Positions 34,469 to 43,493 of a stretch of 64,000 bases of DNA are shown here, piece by piece. The first letter of the stretch is position 1. Every line of letters starts with the position of its first letter. Below the pieces are notes generated by a model. It was given only the letters and a program-made list of their open reading frames with translations, was not told the origin of the DNA and ran no database searches. The position numbers and the translations under genes were made by a program. Origin of the DNA: JALHST01 sp038316335 (GTDB taxonomy: Bacteria > Bacteroidota > Bacteroidia > Flavobacteriales > Flavobacteriaceae); contig JBBQAM010000006.1 in NCBI GenBank assembly GCA_038316335.1, positions 1 to 64,000 of the forward strand, in the 5' to 3' direction.

Positions 34469-35356
34469 TCAATATTTAATTTCGTTCCAGGTACTTGAAT
34501 ATAAAGGTGCAATACTGTTTAGGGTTTCCTTTAATTGAACGATATCCACTTTTGGGCCATCTGAAAAGATATTGCGTATCTCATCAGACTTTGCGTCAAA
34601 AAAAGTTGTCACCAAAAAGGCATTGGGTCTTCTTTTGATCATTGTCTCGAACAATTTCATGGTACCGGCAATAACCTGTTTTCCAGTACTGTTATTATCC
34701 CCTAGGATATCAAGACCCTTACGATGATAATTGTACATGGCTACACGATATTCCCGATAGGTATTCGACAATAAATTGTCTACAAGTTCAAATCGGCTTC
34801 TATCACTGCTTTGGCTCCAACCCGGCAAATTGCTTCCTTGCGCCTGGGTCACGATTTTCTGTGCGGTGCGAAAGTATTCGGTTCCTCCTTCCAAGGCAAA
34901 GGTATCGGCATCCAGTCCCAGAATAATGTATACATAATATGCTACTACACTCACCAAATTCGATTCGAAGACGTTCTCGTTGAAAATCAACGGCTGAAAT
35001 TCAAGGTATTCAAAACTCAGATTATTATCCTTGTAGTTGAATATGGGGGTCTCATAAGATGAATTGAAGACCGGTCGGGACGATTGTATTTGCAAGGTGC
35101 CTTTGAAGCGGTTTGACTCGTATTCGGTAATGGTTATGAACATCTGGGCGTTGACCCTTTCATTTATTTTATATACGCGGTTTGTCCATTTGTTTTTGTT
35201 CACAAAGTCATTCAAAGATTGCTCTAAGGTTTTGAAAATCTGTTGATTGGTTTGGGAAACCTGATCAGAATTCACTGTCACGGTACAGTTGAGCTCCTGA
35301 GTATGTACACCCAACGCATACATAAAAAACAAAAGGGAAAGATAAATATTACGCAT
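34469..35356 (-). CDS. DUF4835 family secreted protein
   Basis: 295 residues with a signal peptide (MRNIYLSLLFFMYALGVHTQ). The sequence right after it, ELNCTVTVNSDQVSQTNQQIFKTLEQSLNDFVN, is characteristic of DUF4835, a family found in Bacteroidota next to coaBC and recN. No catalytic residues are evident and the function is unknown. Its start overlaps the coaBC stop by 8 nt, so the two are co-translated. A periplasmic or outer-membrane role is likely. Confidence 0.9.
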   Translation of the reverse strand: MRNIYLSLLFFMYALGVHTQELNCTVTVNSDQVSQTNQQIFKTLEQSLNDFVNKNKWTNRVYKINERVNAQMFITITEYESNRFKGTLQIQSSRPVFNSSYETPIFNYKDNNLSFEYLEFQPLIFNENVFESNLVSVVAYYVYIILGLDADTFALEGGTEYFRTAQKIVTQAQGSNLPGWSQSSDRSRFELVDNLLSNTYREYRVAMYNYHRKGLDILGDNNSTGKQVIAGTMKLFETMIKRRPNAFLVTTFFDAKSDEIRNIFSDGPKVDIVQLKETLNSIAPLYSSTWNEIKY

Positions 35357-36554
35357 TGAGTTTTTCGATGATTTCGTTCAATATATCATAAGCTACCTCG
35401 GCCTTACTCTTTAGATGAAACGGTTTTATCGTCAAATTCTTATCGATTAACGTTATTTTATTCGTATTGGTTCCAAACCCGGCCCCCTCATCGTTCAATG
35501 AATTCAATACAATGGCATCTAAATTCTTCTTTTTGAGTTTGTTTATGGCATTTTCAACCTCATTTTCGGTTTCAAGCGCAAACCCCACCAAATATTGATT
35601 TTTCTTCATTTCCCCAAGAGCACTTAAAATATCCTTGGTCTTTACCAGCTCGATGGTCATCCTGCCTGAATTCTTTTTAATCTTCTGGCTTGCAACCGTT
35701 GCGGGTCGATAATCTGCCACAGCAGCTGCACAAATTGCAATATCCACAGAATTGTACTGGGCTTGGGCCGCCAGATACATTTCCTCAGCCGAGACCACCT
35801 TGATTAATTTGATGCGGTCATTTGCTACATTAAGGTGCGAAGGACCTGAAATCAAAACCACTTCGGCCCCTAAATTATCGGCCGCCGTTGCTAGTTCATA
35901 TCCCATAGCCCCCGACGAATAATTTCCGATGAATCGAACCGGATCGATACCTTCATAGGTCGGCCCTGCGGTAATCAGTATTTTTTTTCCATTCAGCGGT
36001 TTCCCTTTTTGGAAATACTCCTCCATTAATCGTTCGATTTCCTCTGGTTCGGCCATTCTTCCTTCCCCATTTAACCCGCTGGCCAATTCGCCCGAACCAG
36101 CTGGTATCAATATATTTCCGAACGATTGCAGTTTTTCAAGGGAAATTATAGTAGTTGGATGTTGATACATATCAAGGTCCATCGCAGGAGCAAAAAATAC
36201 GGGACATTTGGCAGACAGATAGACCGCAAGCAATAGGTTATCGCAGCTGCCATTGGCCATTTTAGAGAGGGTATTGGCCGTCGCAGGCGCGATTACCATA
36301 AGATCTGCCCAGCCCCCTAAAGCCACGTGGTTGTTCCATTCAACACTGTGTTCTTCTTCCTTGACAAAGGAGGTGAGTACTTGATTTTTGGAAAGGGCCG
36401 CTAGGGTTAGGGCCGAAACGAAAGAACCGGCGCTCGGCGTTAAAATGATTTTAACGTTCGCACCGGCTTTTACCAATAAGCGAACCAGAAAGGTCGTCTT
36501 GTAGGCGGCAATCCCTCCGGTAATGCCTAAGAGGATATTTTTACCGCCTAACAT
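35349..36554 (-). CDS. coaBC: Bifunctional phosphopantothenoylcysteine decarboxylase / phosphopantothenate-cysteine ligase
   Basis: 401 residues. The N-terminal flavoprotein domain (1-180) starts ILLGITGGIAAYKT and has NGSCDNLLLAVYL with the active-site Cys region and APAMDLDMY; the C-terminal synthetase domain begins ILITAGPTYEGIDPVRFIGN and includes AAVADYRP and KIKK. It makes 4'-phosphopantetheine in two steps from phosphopantothenate and cysteine. It sits 2 nt after rpoZ and overlaps DUF4835 by 8 nt. Confidence 0.96.
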   Translation of the reverse strand: MLGGKNILLGITGGIAAYKTTFLVRLLVKAGANVKIILTPSAGSFVSALTLAALSKNQVLTSFVKEEEHSVEWNNHVALGGWADLMVIAPATANTLSKMANGSCDNLLLAVYLSAKCPVFFAPAMDLDMYQHPTTIISLEKLQSFGNILIPAGSGELASGLNGEGRMAEPEEIERLMEEYFQKGKPLNGKKILITAGPTYEGIDPVRFIGNYSSGAMGYELATAADNLGAEVVLISGPSHLNVANDRIKLIKVVSAEEMYLAAQAQYNSVDIAICAAAVADYRPATVASQKIKKNSGRMTIELVKTKDILSALGEMKKNQYLVGFALETENEVENAINKLKKKNLDAIVLNSLNDEGAGFGTNTNKITLIDKNLTIKPFHLKSKAEVAYDILNEIIEKLNA

Positions 36555-36556
36555 AC

Positions 36557-36886
36557 CTACTGTACGTCTTTCTCGGTATTCCGGTAATAAATCTTATCCT
36601 TAAGCCATTCCTCTGCGGCCATGGCATGCGGTTTTGGTAATTTTTCGTAAAACTTAGATACCTCGATCTGCTCTTTGTTCTCGAACACTTCCTCTAGGCT
36701 GTCGCTATAGGTTGCAAATTCTTCCAATTTTTCCAAAAGCTCCTTTTTGATTTCCGAATTGATCTGAATAGCGCGTTTTGCAGTGATAGAGATCGCTTCA
36801 TAGATATTACCAGTCTTGGCATCAAATTCATTTTTGTTGATGGTAATTGTAGAAACAGGGGCTTTAGAACTTTTTAAATCGGTCAT
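36557..36886 (-). CDS. rpoZ: RNA polymerase omega subunit
   Basis: 109 residues, the Bacteroidota form of omega, which is divergent from the E. coli protein. The segment NIYEAISITAKRAIQINSEIKKELLEKL corresponds to the conserved core helix (usually xLVxxAxxRAxQL). It assists assembly of the RNA polymerase beta' subunit. It lies between bamD and coaBC, the conserved order in this phylum, with 18 nt and 2 nt spacers. Confidence 0.85.
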   Translation of the reverse strand: MTDLKSSKAPVSTITINKNEFDAKTGNIYEAISITAKRAIQINSEIKKELLEKLEEFATYSDSLEEVFENKEQIEVSKFYEKLPKPHAMAAEEWLKDKIYYRNTEKDVQ

Positions 36887-36904
36887 ATGTAAAATGTATT
36901 AGGA

Positions 36905-37735
36905 TTATTTTGATTCTTTAGTATAGGTAACCAATTCTCGGTCTATTTTTTTTAGCAGGTTCTCTACCTCCTTAGAATAGGCCGTTTCAGGAAATTGTTT
37001 TTTTAAGGCTGCATAAGCGACTTTCGCTTCCTGCAAACGCTCAGACTTTAAGCTTTCATAACTGTTAAGCGCCAATTTAGTGGCCGAATCGAACTTATAA
37101 AATAAGGCGGCCTCCCTGTAAACCGATCCAGGGAAATCTGAAATAAAGTTGTCGAACGCGGCGAGTGCAGGCGTTAAAAACGTAAAGTCAAATTGTCCGA
37201 TCTTGTTAAACTGCCTTGCAATTTCAAAGGCTTTTTTCTCTTTTTTAGTTGTTAGCTCCTTGGCCATAGCGTTGGCCTCTTCAAAATATTCCGATTCAGG
37301 GTACGTATTGACAAAGGTCTGAAGCTTGGCCAGGGCTTTGTCGGTATCGGTCTGGTCAAGCGAATATTTCGGGGAAAGCTCATAATAGCTTTTTGCTCCC
37401 ATAAAAGCGGCTTCTATAATTTTATCGCTTTTTGGATAGGATTTCATAAAACGTTCGAACTGATAGCCGGCCATGTTATATTCCTTCCTTTGAAAATAGG
37501 TGTCAGCGAAAAAAAACATCACCCTTTCCCCTTGGGGCTTACCTACATATTTCGGCGCAATCTGTTCGAATAACCGGTTCGCACGTCTGTAATCACCCGC
37601 TTCATACAATTTTCCGGCCAACTCGTACTTCGCACTTACGTCTTCGTTCTTGAGTGCTTTTTGATACTCACTACACGACAATAGCATCGCTGTGAGCACT
37701 AAAACTGAAAAAAATCTCCTCATCTTTAAAAACAT
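36905..37735 (-). CDS. bamD: Outer membrane assembly lipoprotein BamD
   Basis: 276 residues with a lipoprotein signal (MLLS-C, Cys21) and TPR repeats throughout (for example YEAGDYRRANRLFEQIAP, YFQRKEYNMAGYQFERFMKSYPKS, and YPESEYFEEANAMAKEL). BamD is the essential partner of BamA in inserting beta-barrel proteins into the outer membrane. It heads the bamD, rpoZ, coaBC, DUF4835, recN row, 112 nt after dapA on the same strand. Confidence 0.94.
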   Translation of the reverse strand: MFLKMRRFFSVLVLTAMLLSCSEYQKALKNEDVSAKYELAGKLYEAGDYRRANRLFEQIAPKYVGKPQGERVMFFFADTYFQRKEYNMAGYQFERFMKSYPKSDKIIEAAFMGAKSYYELSPKYSLDQTDTDKALAKLQTFVNTYPESEYFEEANAMAKELTTKKEKKAFEIARQFNKIGQFDFTFLTPALAAFDNFISDFPGSVYREAALFYKFDSATKLALNSYESLKSERLQEAKVAYAALKKQFPETAYSKEVENLLKKIDRELVTYTKESK

Positions 37736-37847
37736 TTTGCAAAATTACGCATTCCCAATGGATTAAAAAAACATATTTGAATTGCTAAAATAGCCTGTTT
37801 AATGACGGGTGCAAGGCATTTGGCGAAGTTTTAACGAATGTGTTTTA

Positions 37848-38738
37848 TTACGAATTGACTTTCATAAATGGTAGCACGAATTCGGCCAACTTTTGTTTCA
37901 ACGTGTCGGAAGCCTCGACGAGCGGCAATCGTACAAGGGCATTCGATATGCCAAGGGTTTCAAAAATACATTTGATTCCTGCAGGATTCCCTTCCTGAAA
38001 AATTAACCCGATTCCTTCAAGCAGGGCATAATGCAAGTCATAGGCATCTTCCAATCTTCCTTGCAACGCAAATCGTATCATCGACGAAACTTCAAACGGT
38101 AGGCCTTGTCCCAAGACCGATATCACACCTACTCCACCAGCCAATACCGTAGGCAATGCCGTACTATCATCTCCAGCGATAACATCAAAGTCATTCGGCT
38201 TGTCTTTTATGAGTTTCATAATCTGTAATAGATCTCCCGATGCTTCCTTAACCGCAACAATATTCTTAAAATCCCGTGCCAACCGCAACACAGTCTCTGG
38301 GACTACATTGCTACCGGTCCTACCAGGGACATTATACAAAATAACCGGAACCGGAGATGCCAGTGAAATGGCCTTATAATGTTGATATATACCCTCTTGG
38401 GTGGGCCGGTTATAGTAAGGGGAAACAGAGAGTATGGCATCGAATCGTGTGAGGTCGCGTCTTCCGAGTTCTTCAACAACGGCTTGGGTGTAGTTTCCCC
38501 CGACTCCCAATACCAAAGGCAGGCGATCGGCATTGGCCGTGACCACCGTATCGATTATCAATTGCTTTTCACTTTCCTTCAAGGTTACCGATTCGCCCGT
38601 TGTACCTAGGACCACCAAATAATCTACCTTCCCTTCGATACAATGCGCAACAATTCGTGTCAATGCATTTACATCTACCGAAAGATCGTTCTTAAACGGA
38701 GTGACCAATGCGACCCCGGTACCTAGTAGTTCTTTCAT
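37848..38738 (-). CDS. dapA: 4-Hydroxy-tetrahydrodipicolinate synthase
   Basis: 296 residues. TIM-barrel with GTTGES (residues 45-50), catalytic Tyr135 in ILYNVPGRTG, and Schiff-base Lys164 in VAVKEASGD. It condenses pyruvate and aspartate semialdehyde in lysine and diaminopimelate synthesis; dapF, a later step, is 20 kb to the right. The start overlaps the DUF6913 gene by 4 nt, so the two are coupled. Confidence 0.97.
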   Translation of the reverse strand: MKELLGTGVALVTPFKNDLSVDVNALTRIVAHCIEGKVDYLVVLGTTGESVTLKESEKQLIIDTVVTANADRLPLVLGVGGNYTQAVVEELGRRDLTRFDAILSVSPYYNRPTQEGIYQHYKAISLASPVPVILYNVPGRTGSNVVPETVLRLARDFKNIVAVKEASGDLLQIMKLIKDKPNDFDVIAGDDSTALPTVLAGGVGVISVLGQGLPFEVSSMIRFALQGRLEDAYDLHYALLEGIGLIFQEGNPAGIKCIFETLGISNALVRLPLVEASDTLKQKLAEFVLPFMKVNS

Positions 38739-39271
38739 TTTTCAATTTCATTAAAAACCCGTAAATATTTCTTCAACTCCTGTTTGAATATTTTGAATTC
38801 CTTTAGGGGTGTATGCAATATTAAATCATTCAATTTGGGGTCAATTTCTTTGAAACCGACTCGCACACGGGCTTTACTTTTGATGCTCATCAGCTGAAGC
38901 AATAAATTCTCTTGCGTAAAGTAGTTGACCAAAAGGTCATAATCCCTACTCAAGAACTCCAATGCATAGCTATTTTCTATATTTCCATGCCAACCTAAGT
39001 CCTTGTCGGAGAAAACAGGTGTGGAATATGGGGAATTCTTGTCATAATAATTTTTATACCCTATTATCTTTACCGCATTCGGGCGCAAGGAAAAATCTTC
39101 TACAAATTCATAAAATAAATTGGTGTTTTCAAACGCATCCATATCAACAATGCAGCCTATCGAAGTAATACCTTTTTCACGAATAATCGCTTGTTGGGGT
39201 TTGTTTAACGCCTCCTTCAGAAATTTAACGCCTGATTTGTATTTAAATTTATCTTTTATTGCCTTAAACAT
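38735..39271 (-). CDS. Conserved protein, probable DUF6913 family
   Basis: 178 residues, no signal peptide, no membrane segment. It begins MFKAIKDKFKYKSGVKFLKEAL and has an alpha/beta pattern with segments GITSIGCIVDMDAF and AVKIIGYKNYYD. Proteins like this are found directly before dapA in many Flavobacteriaceae; I recall them as DUF6913. Role unknown. The 4-nt overlap with dapA suggests co-translation and perhaps a link to cell-wall precursor supply, which is inference. Confidence 0.72.
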   Translation of the reverse strand: MFKAIKDKFKYKSGVKFLKEALNKPQQAIIREKGITSIGCIVDMDAFENTNLFYEFVEDFSLRPNAVKIIGYKNYYDKNSPYSTPVFSDKDLGWHGNIENSYALEFLSRDYDLLVNYFTQENLLLQLMSIKSKARVRVGFKEIDPKLNDLILHTPLKEFKIFKQELKKYLRVFNEIEK

Positions 39272-39338
39272 GTACTTTTACATTTCTACAAATGTAAAGA
39301 ATATCCGGGCATTATCCGGGGCCAAGATAGAAAGGAAA

Positions 39339-40109
39339 ATGGATTTAAATATAAAACATTTTGTTATATTTATAACAATCGTATCCGTTTTATCCTGCAA
39401 ACAGGGAATCCCGGAGCTTTCGAAAATTGAAGGAAAACAAATTGCCATTGATAGTACGTTCGCGGCCGTTGATTCAATAGACGCCTTTATCGCTCCCTTT
39501 CGGGCCCATATCAATAGCGTTCTAGATAGCGCATTGGCGTACGCCCCACGGCCCATTACGAAAGATGATGGTCGTTTCAACACAACCGCTGGGAACCTTA
39601 TGGCCGATATCGTAATGGTGCAGGCCTCCCCGATTTTTAAATCCCGCACTGGTCGCACCATTGATTTAGTCCTCCTTAACCATGGTGGCATCCGCTCTAT
39701 AATTTCCAAGGGAATCGTCACTGCTCGTACTGCCTATGAAGTCATGCCCTTTGAAAATTCGATCGTTGTGGCCGAATTAAGTGGTAAATCGGTATTAGCG
39801 CTTATTGCCTTTTTGGTGGCTTCCAAAAGACCGCAACCGATTTCAGGCTTACAAATCATCCTCAACAAAGACAATAGTCTTAAGTCATTTACCATTCAAG
39901 GTAAGCCCTTTGATGAAACACGAACCTATAATGTTGCCACTTCCGATTATTTAATCAATGGTGGGGATCATATGGACTTTTTCAAGGATGCAGTACAAAC
40001 AACTGATATTGATTATTTTATACGCAATGCCATGATCGATTACTTTGGAAAGGTCGACACCCTCGCCCCGGTAGTAGACAAACGATTTTTTAAACTCGAG
40101 CAGCCATGA
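39339..40109 (+). CDS. 5'-Nucleotidase C-terminal-domain lipoprotein
   Basis: 256 residues from the ATG at 39339, which gives a lipoprotein signal (IVSVLS-C, Cys18); earlier in-frame starts would run back through the DUF6913 promoter region. It contains only the C-terminal substrate-binding domain of UshA/NTE-type 5'-nucleotidases: NTTAGNLMADIVM, NHGGIRS, MPFENSIV and YLINGGDHMDFF. The metallophosphatase half is the next gene (4-nt overlap). The two probably act together on extracellular nucleotides or nucleotide sugars in the periplasm. Confidence 0.87.
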   Translation: MDLNIKHFVIFITIVSVLSCKQGIPELSKIEGKQIAIDSTFAAVDSIDAFIAPFRAHINSVLDSALAYAPRPITKDDGRFNTTAGNLMADIVMVQASPIFKSRTGRTIDLVLLNHGGIRSIISKGIVTARTAYEVMPFENSIVVAELSGKSVLALIAFLVASKRPQPISGLQIILNKDNSLKSFTIQGKPFDETRTYNVATSDYLINGGDHMDFFKDAVQTTDIDYFIRNAMIDYFGKVDTLAPVVDKRFFKLEQP

Positions 40110-41017
40110 AGAGAAGGGATTTTTTGGAAAACTCGTTACTTTCCACGGCCTACTTCAGCATCGGTGGGGCATCACTTAATGCCTGCTCCCGAGAGACCCA
40201 AAAGAAAATTACGATTCTACATACCAACGATGTACATAGCCATATCGACCCATTTCCAAAAGACCATTCCGAATTTGCCAATTTTGGAGGGGTTGCAAGA
40301 AGGGCTACGCTTGTGGACGCCATTCGCAAAGAGAATCCGAATACCTTGCTATTTGATGCCGGTGATATTTTTCAAGGTACCCCATATTTTAATTTTTATG
40401 GAGGTGAACTCGAATTCAAACTAATGAGCATGTTGCGGTATGATGCAGCAACCATTGGAAATCATGATTTCGATAATGGCATCGAAGGTCTATATGCCCA
40501 ATTACCCCATGCTACATTTAAGTTTGTTTCAGCGAACTACAATTTCAGGAATACCCTAATGGACGGGCATGTAAAACCCTATATGATTTATTATATAGAC
40601 GGTATAAAAATAGGTGTGTATGGCCTAGGCATCGACCTTGATGGCCTGGTAACCAAAAAACTTTATAAGGAAACCGAATATTTAGATCCTTATGAAATAG
40701 CCCTTGACACCGAACGTATCTTATATGAAGATCAAAAATGCGACTTGGTAATATGTCTTTCGCACTTGGGATATCGCTATGAAATCGATACCAAGCCCAG
40801 TGATGTTAGATTGGCGGCAAAAACCCGACATACTGATCTTATCATCGGGGGCCATACCCATACATTTTTAGAAAAGCCAACCCTAGTAGAAAACAATGCA
40901 GGTCGCCAAGTACTTGTAAACCAGGTGGGATGTTTTGGGGTAAACCTAGGACGAATCGACTTCTATTTAGAAAACAACAAGAATACCAGGACAGATAGTA
41001 TAAACATCGTAATTTAA
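40106..41017 (+). CDS. Metallophosphatase domain of split 5'-nucleotidase, exported
   Basis: 303 residues. The N-terminus has a twin-arginine-like start (MKRRDFLENSL) and a Cys at LNACSR that could be lipidated. All metal-site motifs are present: LHTNDVHSH, DAGDIFQG, GNHDFDNG, LSHLG and GGHTHTF. It is the catalytic half of a UshA-type nucleotidase; the substrate domain is encoded upstream with a 4-nt overlap. So the usual single polypeptide is split, with the domain order reversed. The NIPSNAP gene follows by 23 nt. Confidence 0.9.
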   Translation: MKRRDFLENSLLSTAYFSIGGASLNACSRETQKKITILHTNDVHSHIDPFPKDHSEFANFGGVARRATLVDAIRKENPNTLLFDAGDIFQGTPYFNFYGGELEFKLMSMLRYDAATIGNHDFDNGIEGLYAQLPHATFKFVSANYNFRNTLMDGHVKPYMIYYIDGIKIGVYGLGIDLDGLVTKKLYKETEYLDPYEIALDTERILYEDQKCDLVICLSHLGYRYEIDTKPSDVRLAAKTRHTDLIIGGHTHTFLEKPTLVENNAGRQVLVNQVGCFGVNLGRIDFYLENNKNTRTDSINIVI

Positions 41018-41040
41018 TTAACTCTTTACCAAAAACAACT

Positions 41041-41826
41041 ATGAAAACCAGCTTCTTTACATGCCTATTACTAATCACCCTTTCATTGGGATTTTCACAA
41101 GGGTCTTCAAACACCAAAAATAGGGAGTATTACCAATTAAAAGTATATTCTTTCTCAACCGATAGCCAAATTGCCACAACCGATTCCTATTTAAAAAACG
41201 CCTTTCTTCCGGCCTTAAAACGAAGTGGAATAGCCCATGTAGGTGTTTTCAAACCAAGGCCCTTGGATTCATTGACGTCTAAAAAGACCTATGTGTTGAT
41301 TCCGTTTGTGAATTTTGAGCAATTTGAGTCCTTAGACGCTATGTTGGCCAAGGACAGCGCTTATTTGGAAGCCGGGAAAGCCTATTTGACGGCAGCCCAT
41401 GATCAGCCACCTTATGAACGAATCTCATCTACCCTATTAAAGGCTTTTCCCGAAATGCCCCAAATGATACCTTCGGCCCTGAATGGAAATCGTGCTGATC
41501 GGGTCTATGAATTACGTAGCTATGAATCTGCTACCGAAGCCCTAAATTTGAAAAAGGTCGATATGTTCAATGCTGGTGGTGAGGTACCTCTTTTTGCCAG
41601 GTTAGGTTTCAATACCGTTTTTTGTGCCGAAGTATTGTCGGGTGCCCAAATGCCAAATCTCATGTATTTGACGACTTTTAAAGATCAGGAAAGCCGTGAT
41701 GAACATTGGAAAGCTTTCTTCGATTCCCCGGAATGGACCATACTCAAGGACATACCCAAATATCAGAATACGGTTTCCCACAATGAGCAACTCTTTTTAT
41801 ACCCAACTGACTATTCAGATTACTAG
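41041..41826 (+). CDS. NIPSNAP family secreted protein
   Basis: 261 residues with a signal peptide (MKTSFFTCLLLITLSLGFSQ). Two ferredoxin-like NIPSNAP units follow: REYYQLKVYSFS with HVGVFKP, and RVYELRSYESATEALNLKK with NTVFCAEVLSGAQMPNLMYLTTF. NIPSNAP proteins are uncharacterised in bacteria. It is the last of the three-gene run with the nucleotidase parts. A hairpin at 41864-41881 follows. Confidence 0.85.
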   Translation: MKTSFFTCLLLITLSLGFSQGSSNTKNREYYQLKVYSFSTDSQIATTDSYLKNAFLPALKRSGIAHVGVFKPRPLDSLTSKKTYVLIPFVNFEQFESLDAMLAKDSAYLEAGKAYLTAAHDQPPYERISSTLLKAFPEMPQMIPSALNGNRADRVYELRSYESATEALNLKKVDMFNAGGEVPLFARLGFNTVFCAEVLSGAQMPNLMYLTTFKDQESRDEHWKAFFDSPEWTILKDIPKYQNTVSHNEQLFLYPTDYSDY

Positions 41827-41863
41827 TATTACAGGTGTTTTTAACCTATAAAAATAGATTTCA

Positions 41864-41881
41864 AGTGCCAAAAAAGGCACT
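41864..41881. terminator. Hairpin after NIPSNAP gene
   Basis: AGTGCC and GGCACT form a 6-bp stem around AAAAAA, 37 nt after the stop codon. There is no T tract on the plus strand after it, so terminator activity is uncertain. Confidence 0.4.
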
Positions 41882-41997
41882 AAAATAGCGATTGATCATT
41901 ATGGTTCATGATTAAGGCGTTAATAAATGTCACCAATTTTTGGACCAACCAATAAGAATTTAAAGTACTTTAGTCTTACCAACTAACAACCTAATTA

Positions 41998-43110
41998 ATG
42001 GATGCATCACCTAAGTACCAGCGACTTTATTCGTTAGATGCCCTCCGTGGCTTTGATATGTTTTGGATCATTGGGGGAGAGGATATTTTCCACAAGCTTG
42101 CCGAAATTACTAAATCACCTTTCTGGGAAGGTATATCTAAGCAATTGAACCACCCTGCTTGGCATGGTTTTGCTGCCTATGACCTCATATTTCCATTGTT
42201 CCTTTTCCTTGCGGGCGTATCGACACCTTTCAGTATCGGAAAACAAATGGAAAAAGGTGTTCCACGCAACAAAATACTACTTCGGGTCATCAAACGGGGG
42301 TTGATTTTAGTACTTCTCGGAATCATTTACAATAACGGCCTTGAATTAAGGCCTTTGGCAGAAATACGTTTCGGTAGTGTACTAGGTCGCATAGGATTGG
42401 CGTATATGTTTGCGAATATTATTTATTTATATACCAAGCAACGGGGACAGATTATTTGGTTTGTCTGCATCTTACTAGGTTATTGGTTGCTAACGTTGGT
42501 GGGTTCGGCACCAGGCTTTCCAGCCGGTGATTTGTCGATGGAAGGGAATGTTGTTTCGTACATAGATCGCCTTATTATGCCAGGGAAGCTCTATCTTGGG
42601 ATTCACGACCCGGAAGGATTGATGAGTACGCTACCTGCCATAGGTACCGGACTTTTAGGTATCTATATTGGCAGCCTGCTAAGAGGTACCTCTTCAGAAA
42701 ACAAGAGAAAAACCGTGCTTCAGATGGTGATTATGGGAATTGGTTTTCTCATCCTCGCACAACTCTGGAACCTTATCTTCCCGATAAACAAAAATCTGTG
42801 GACAAGTTCATTTGTATTACAATGTGGAGGAATCAGTATTTTATTAATGGCACTATTTTATTTTATAATCGATGTTCTGAACTATAAAAAATGGGCCTTC
42901 TTTTTCAAGGTAATCGGGATGAACTCGATTTTAATTTATATGTCAGGCCAATTTATTGATTGGGAATATACGACGAACGGTCTTTTCAAATGGTTGGGAC
43001 AGCTTATTTCAGACCCTTGGAATGCCGTCTTCCTCGCTATTGCCTTTGTATTTACCAAATGGTTGTTCTTATACTTTTTGTATCGTCAAAAAGTCTTTTT
43101 ACGTGTTTGA
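41998..43110 (+). CDS. Polytopic acyltransferase-like membrane protein (DUF5009/HGSNAT-like)
   Basis: 370 residues with about ten membrane segments. The N-terminal motif YSLDALRGFDMFWIIGGED is the mark of the bacterial DUF5009 family related to heparan-alpha-glucosaminide N-acetyltransferase, and FLAGVSTPFSIGKQ follows in the next helix. Such proteins probably move an acetyl or acyl group across the membrane onto a periplasmic sugar; this activity is not proved for the bacterial branch. Single gene. A TTTG at 41939-41942 and TACTTTAG at 41966-41973 may be its promoter. Confidence 0.85.
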   Translation: MDASPKYQRLYSLDALRGFDMFWIIGGEDIFHKLAEITKSPFWEGISKQLNHPAWHGFAAYDLIFPLFLFLAGVSTPFSIGKQMEKGVPRNKILLRVIKRGLILVLLGIIYNNGLELRPLAEIRFGSVLGRIGLAYMFANIIYLYTKQRGQIIWFVCILLGYWLLTLVGSAPGFPAGDLSMEGNVVSYIDRLIMPGKLYLGIHDPEGLMSTLPAIGTGLLGIYIGSLLRGTSSENKRKTVLQMVIMGIGFLILAQLWNLIFPINKNLWTSSFVLQCGGISILLMALFYFIIDVLNYKKWAFFFKVIGMNSILIYMSGQFIDWEYTTNGLFKWLGQLISDPWNAVFLAIAFVFTKWLFLYFLYRQKVFLRV

Positions 43111-43112
43111 TT

Positions 43113-43418
43113 TCAGGCGTGTTCAATTAAATATCGGATAATTTGGCGTTGTTCCTCTTTTAGATCGATTTTCGGGAAGTTCTTATGTGCCTTGGTATAC
43201 CAATAACGCGCGTTGAAATCATCTCCTTCCTTGCGATGTAAATAAGCATGCAGCCAACTTCCGATTTCAGTATGCATATCCTGGGCGATATCATGGGAGG
43301 CATCCCAGTCGTCCTTGGCATCATGCCAGAGTGCCTTGATCGCTTCAGGCCAATTTAAGGGAGGCGCTTCGGCTTTAAGGCTTTTCATAAAATCTTCATA
43401 GCTGTTGGGCTTGGCCAT
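43113..43418 (-). CDS. Conserved hypothetical protein, 101 residues
   Basis: A small soluble protein with helix-forming sequence and aromatic-rich motifs ALWHDAKDDWDASHDIAQD and WLHAYLHRKEGDDFNARYWY. Similar short proteins with the same W-x2-D and AYLHRxEGD patterns occur widely in bacteria without known function. The repeat-like spacing recalls a single TPR hairpin. It converges on the membrane acyltransferase gene, 2 nt apart, and is divergent from the next membrane protein. Confidence 0.75.
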   Translation of the reverse strand: MAKPNSYEDFMKSLKAEAPPLNWPEAIKALWHDAKDDWDASHDIAQDMHTEIGSWLHAYLHRKEGDDFNARYWYTKAHKNFPKIDLKEEQRQIIRYLIEHA

Positions 43419-43493
43419 GCAGTGTCTTTTTGGTTTGCTAATGAACTATAAGTTCAAAAATAACTATTTTCACCCAACTAAAATTCATTCAAA

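Noticed and set aside
39278..39721. Minus-strand 147-codon frame
   Set aside because: It is antisense to the 5'-nucleotidase domain gene, which has all its motifs.
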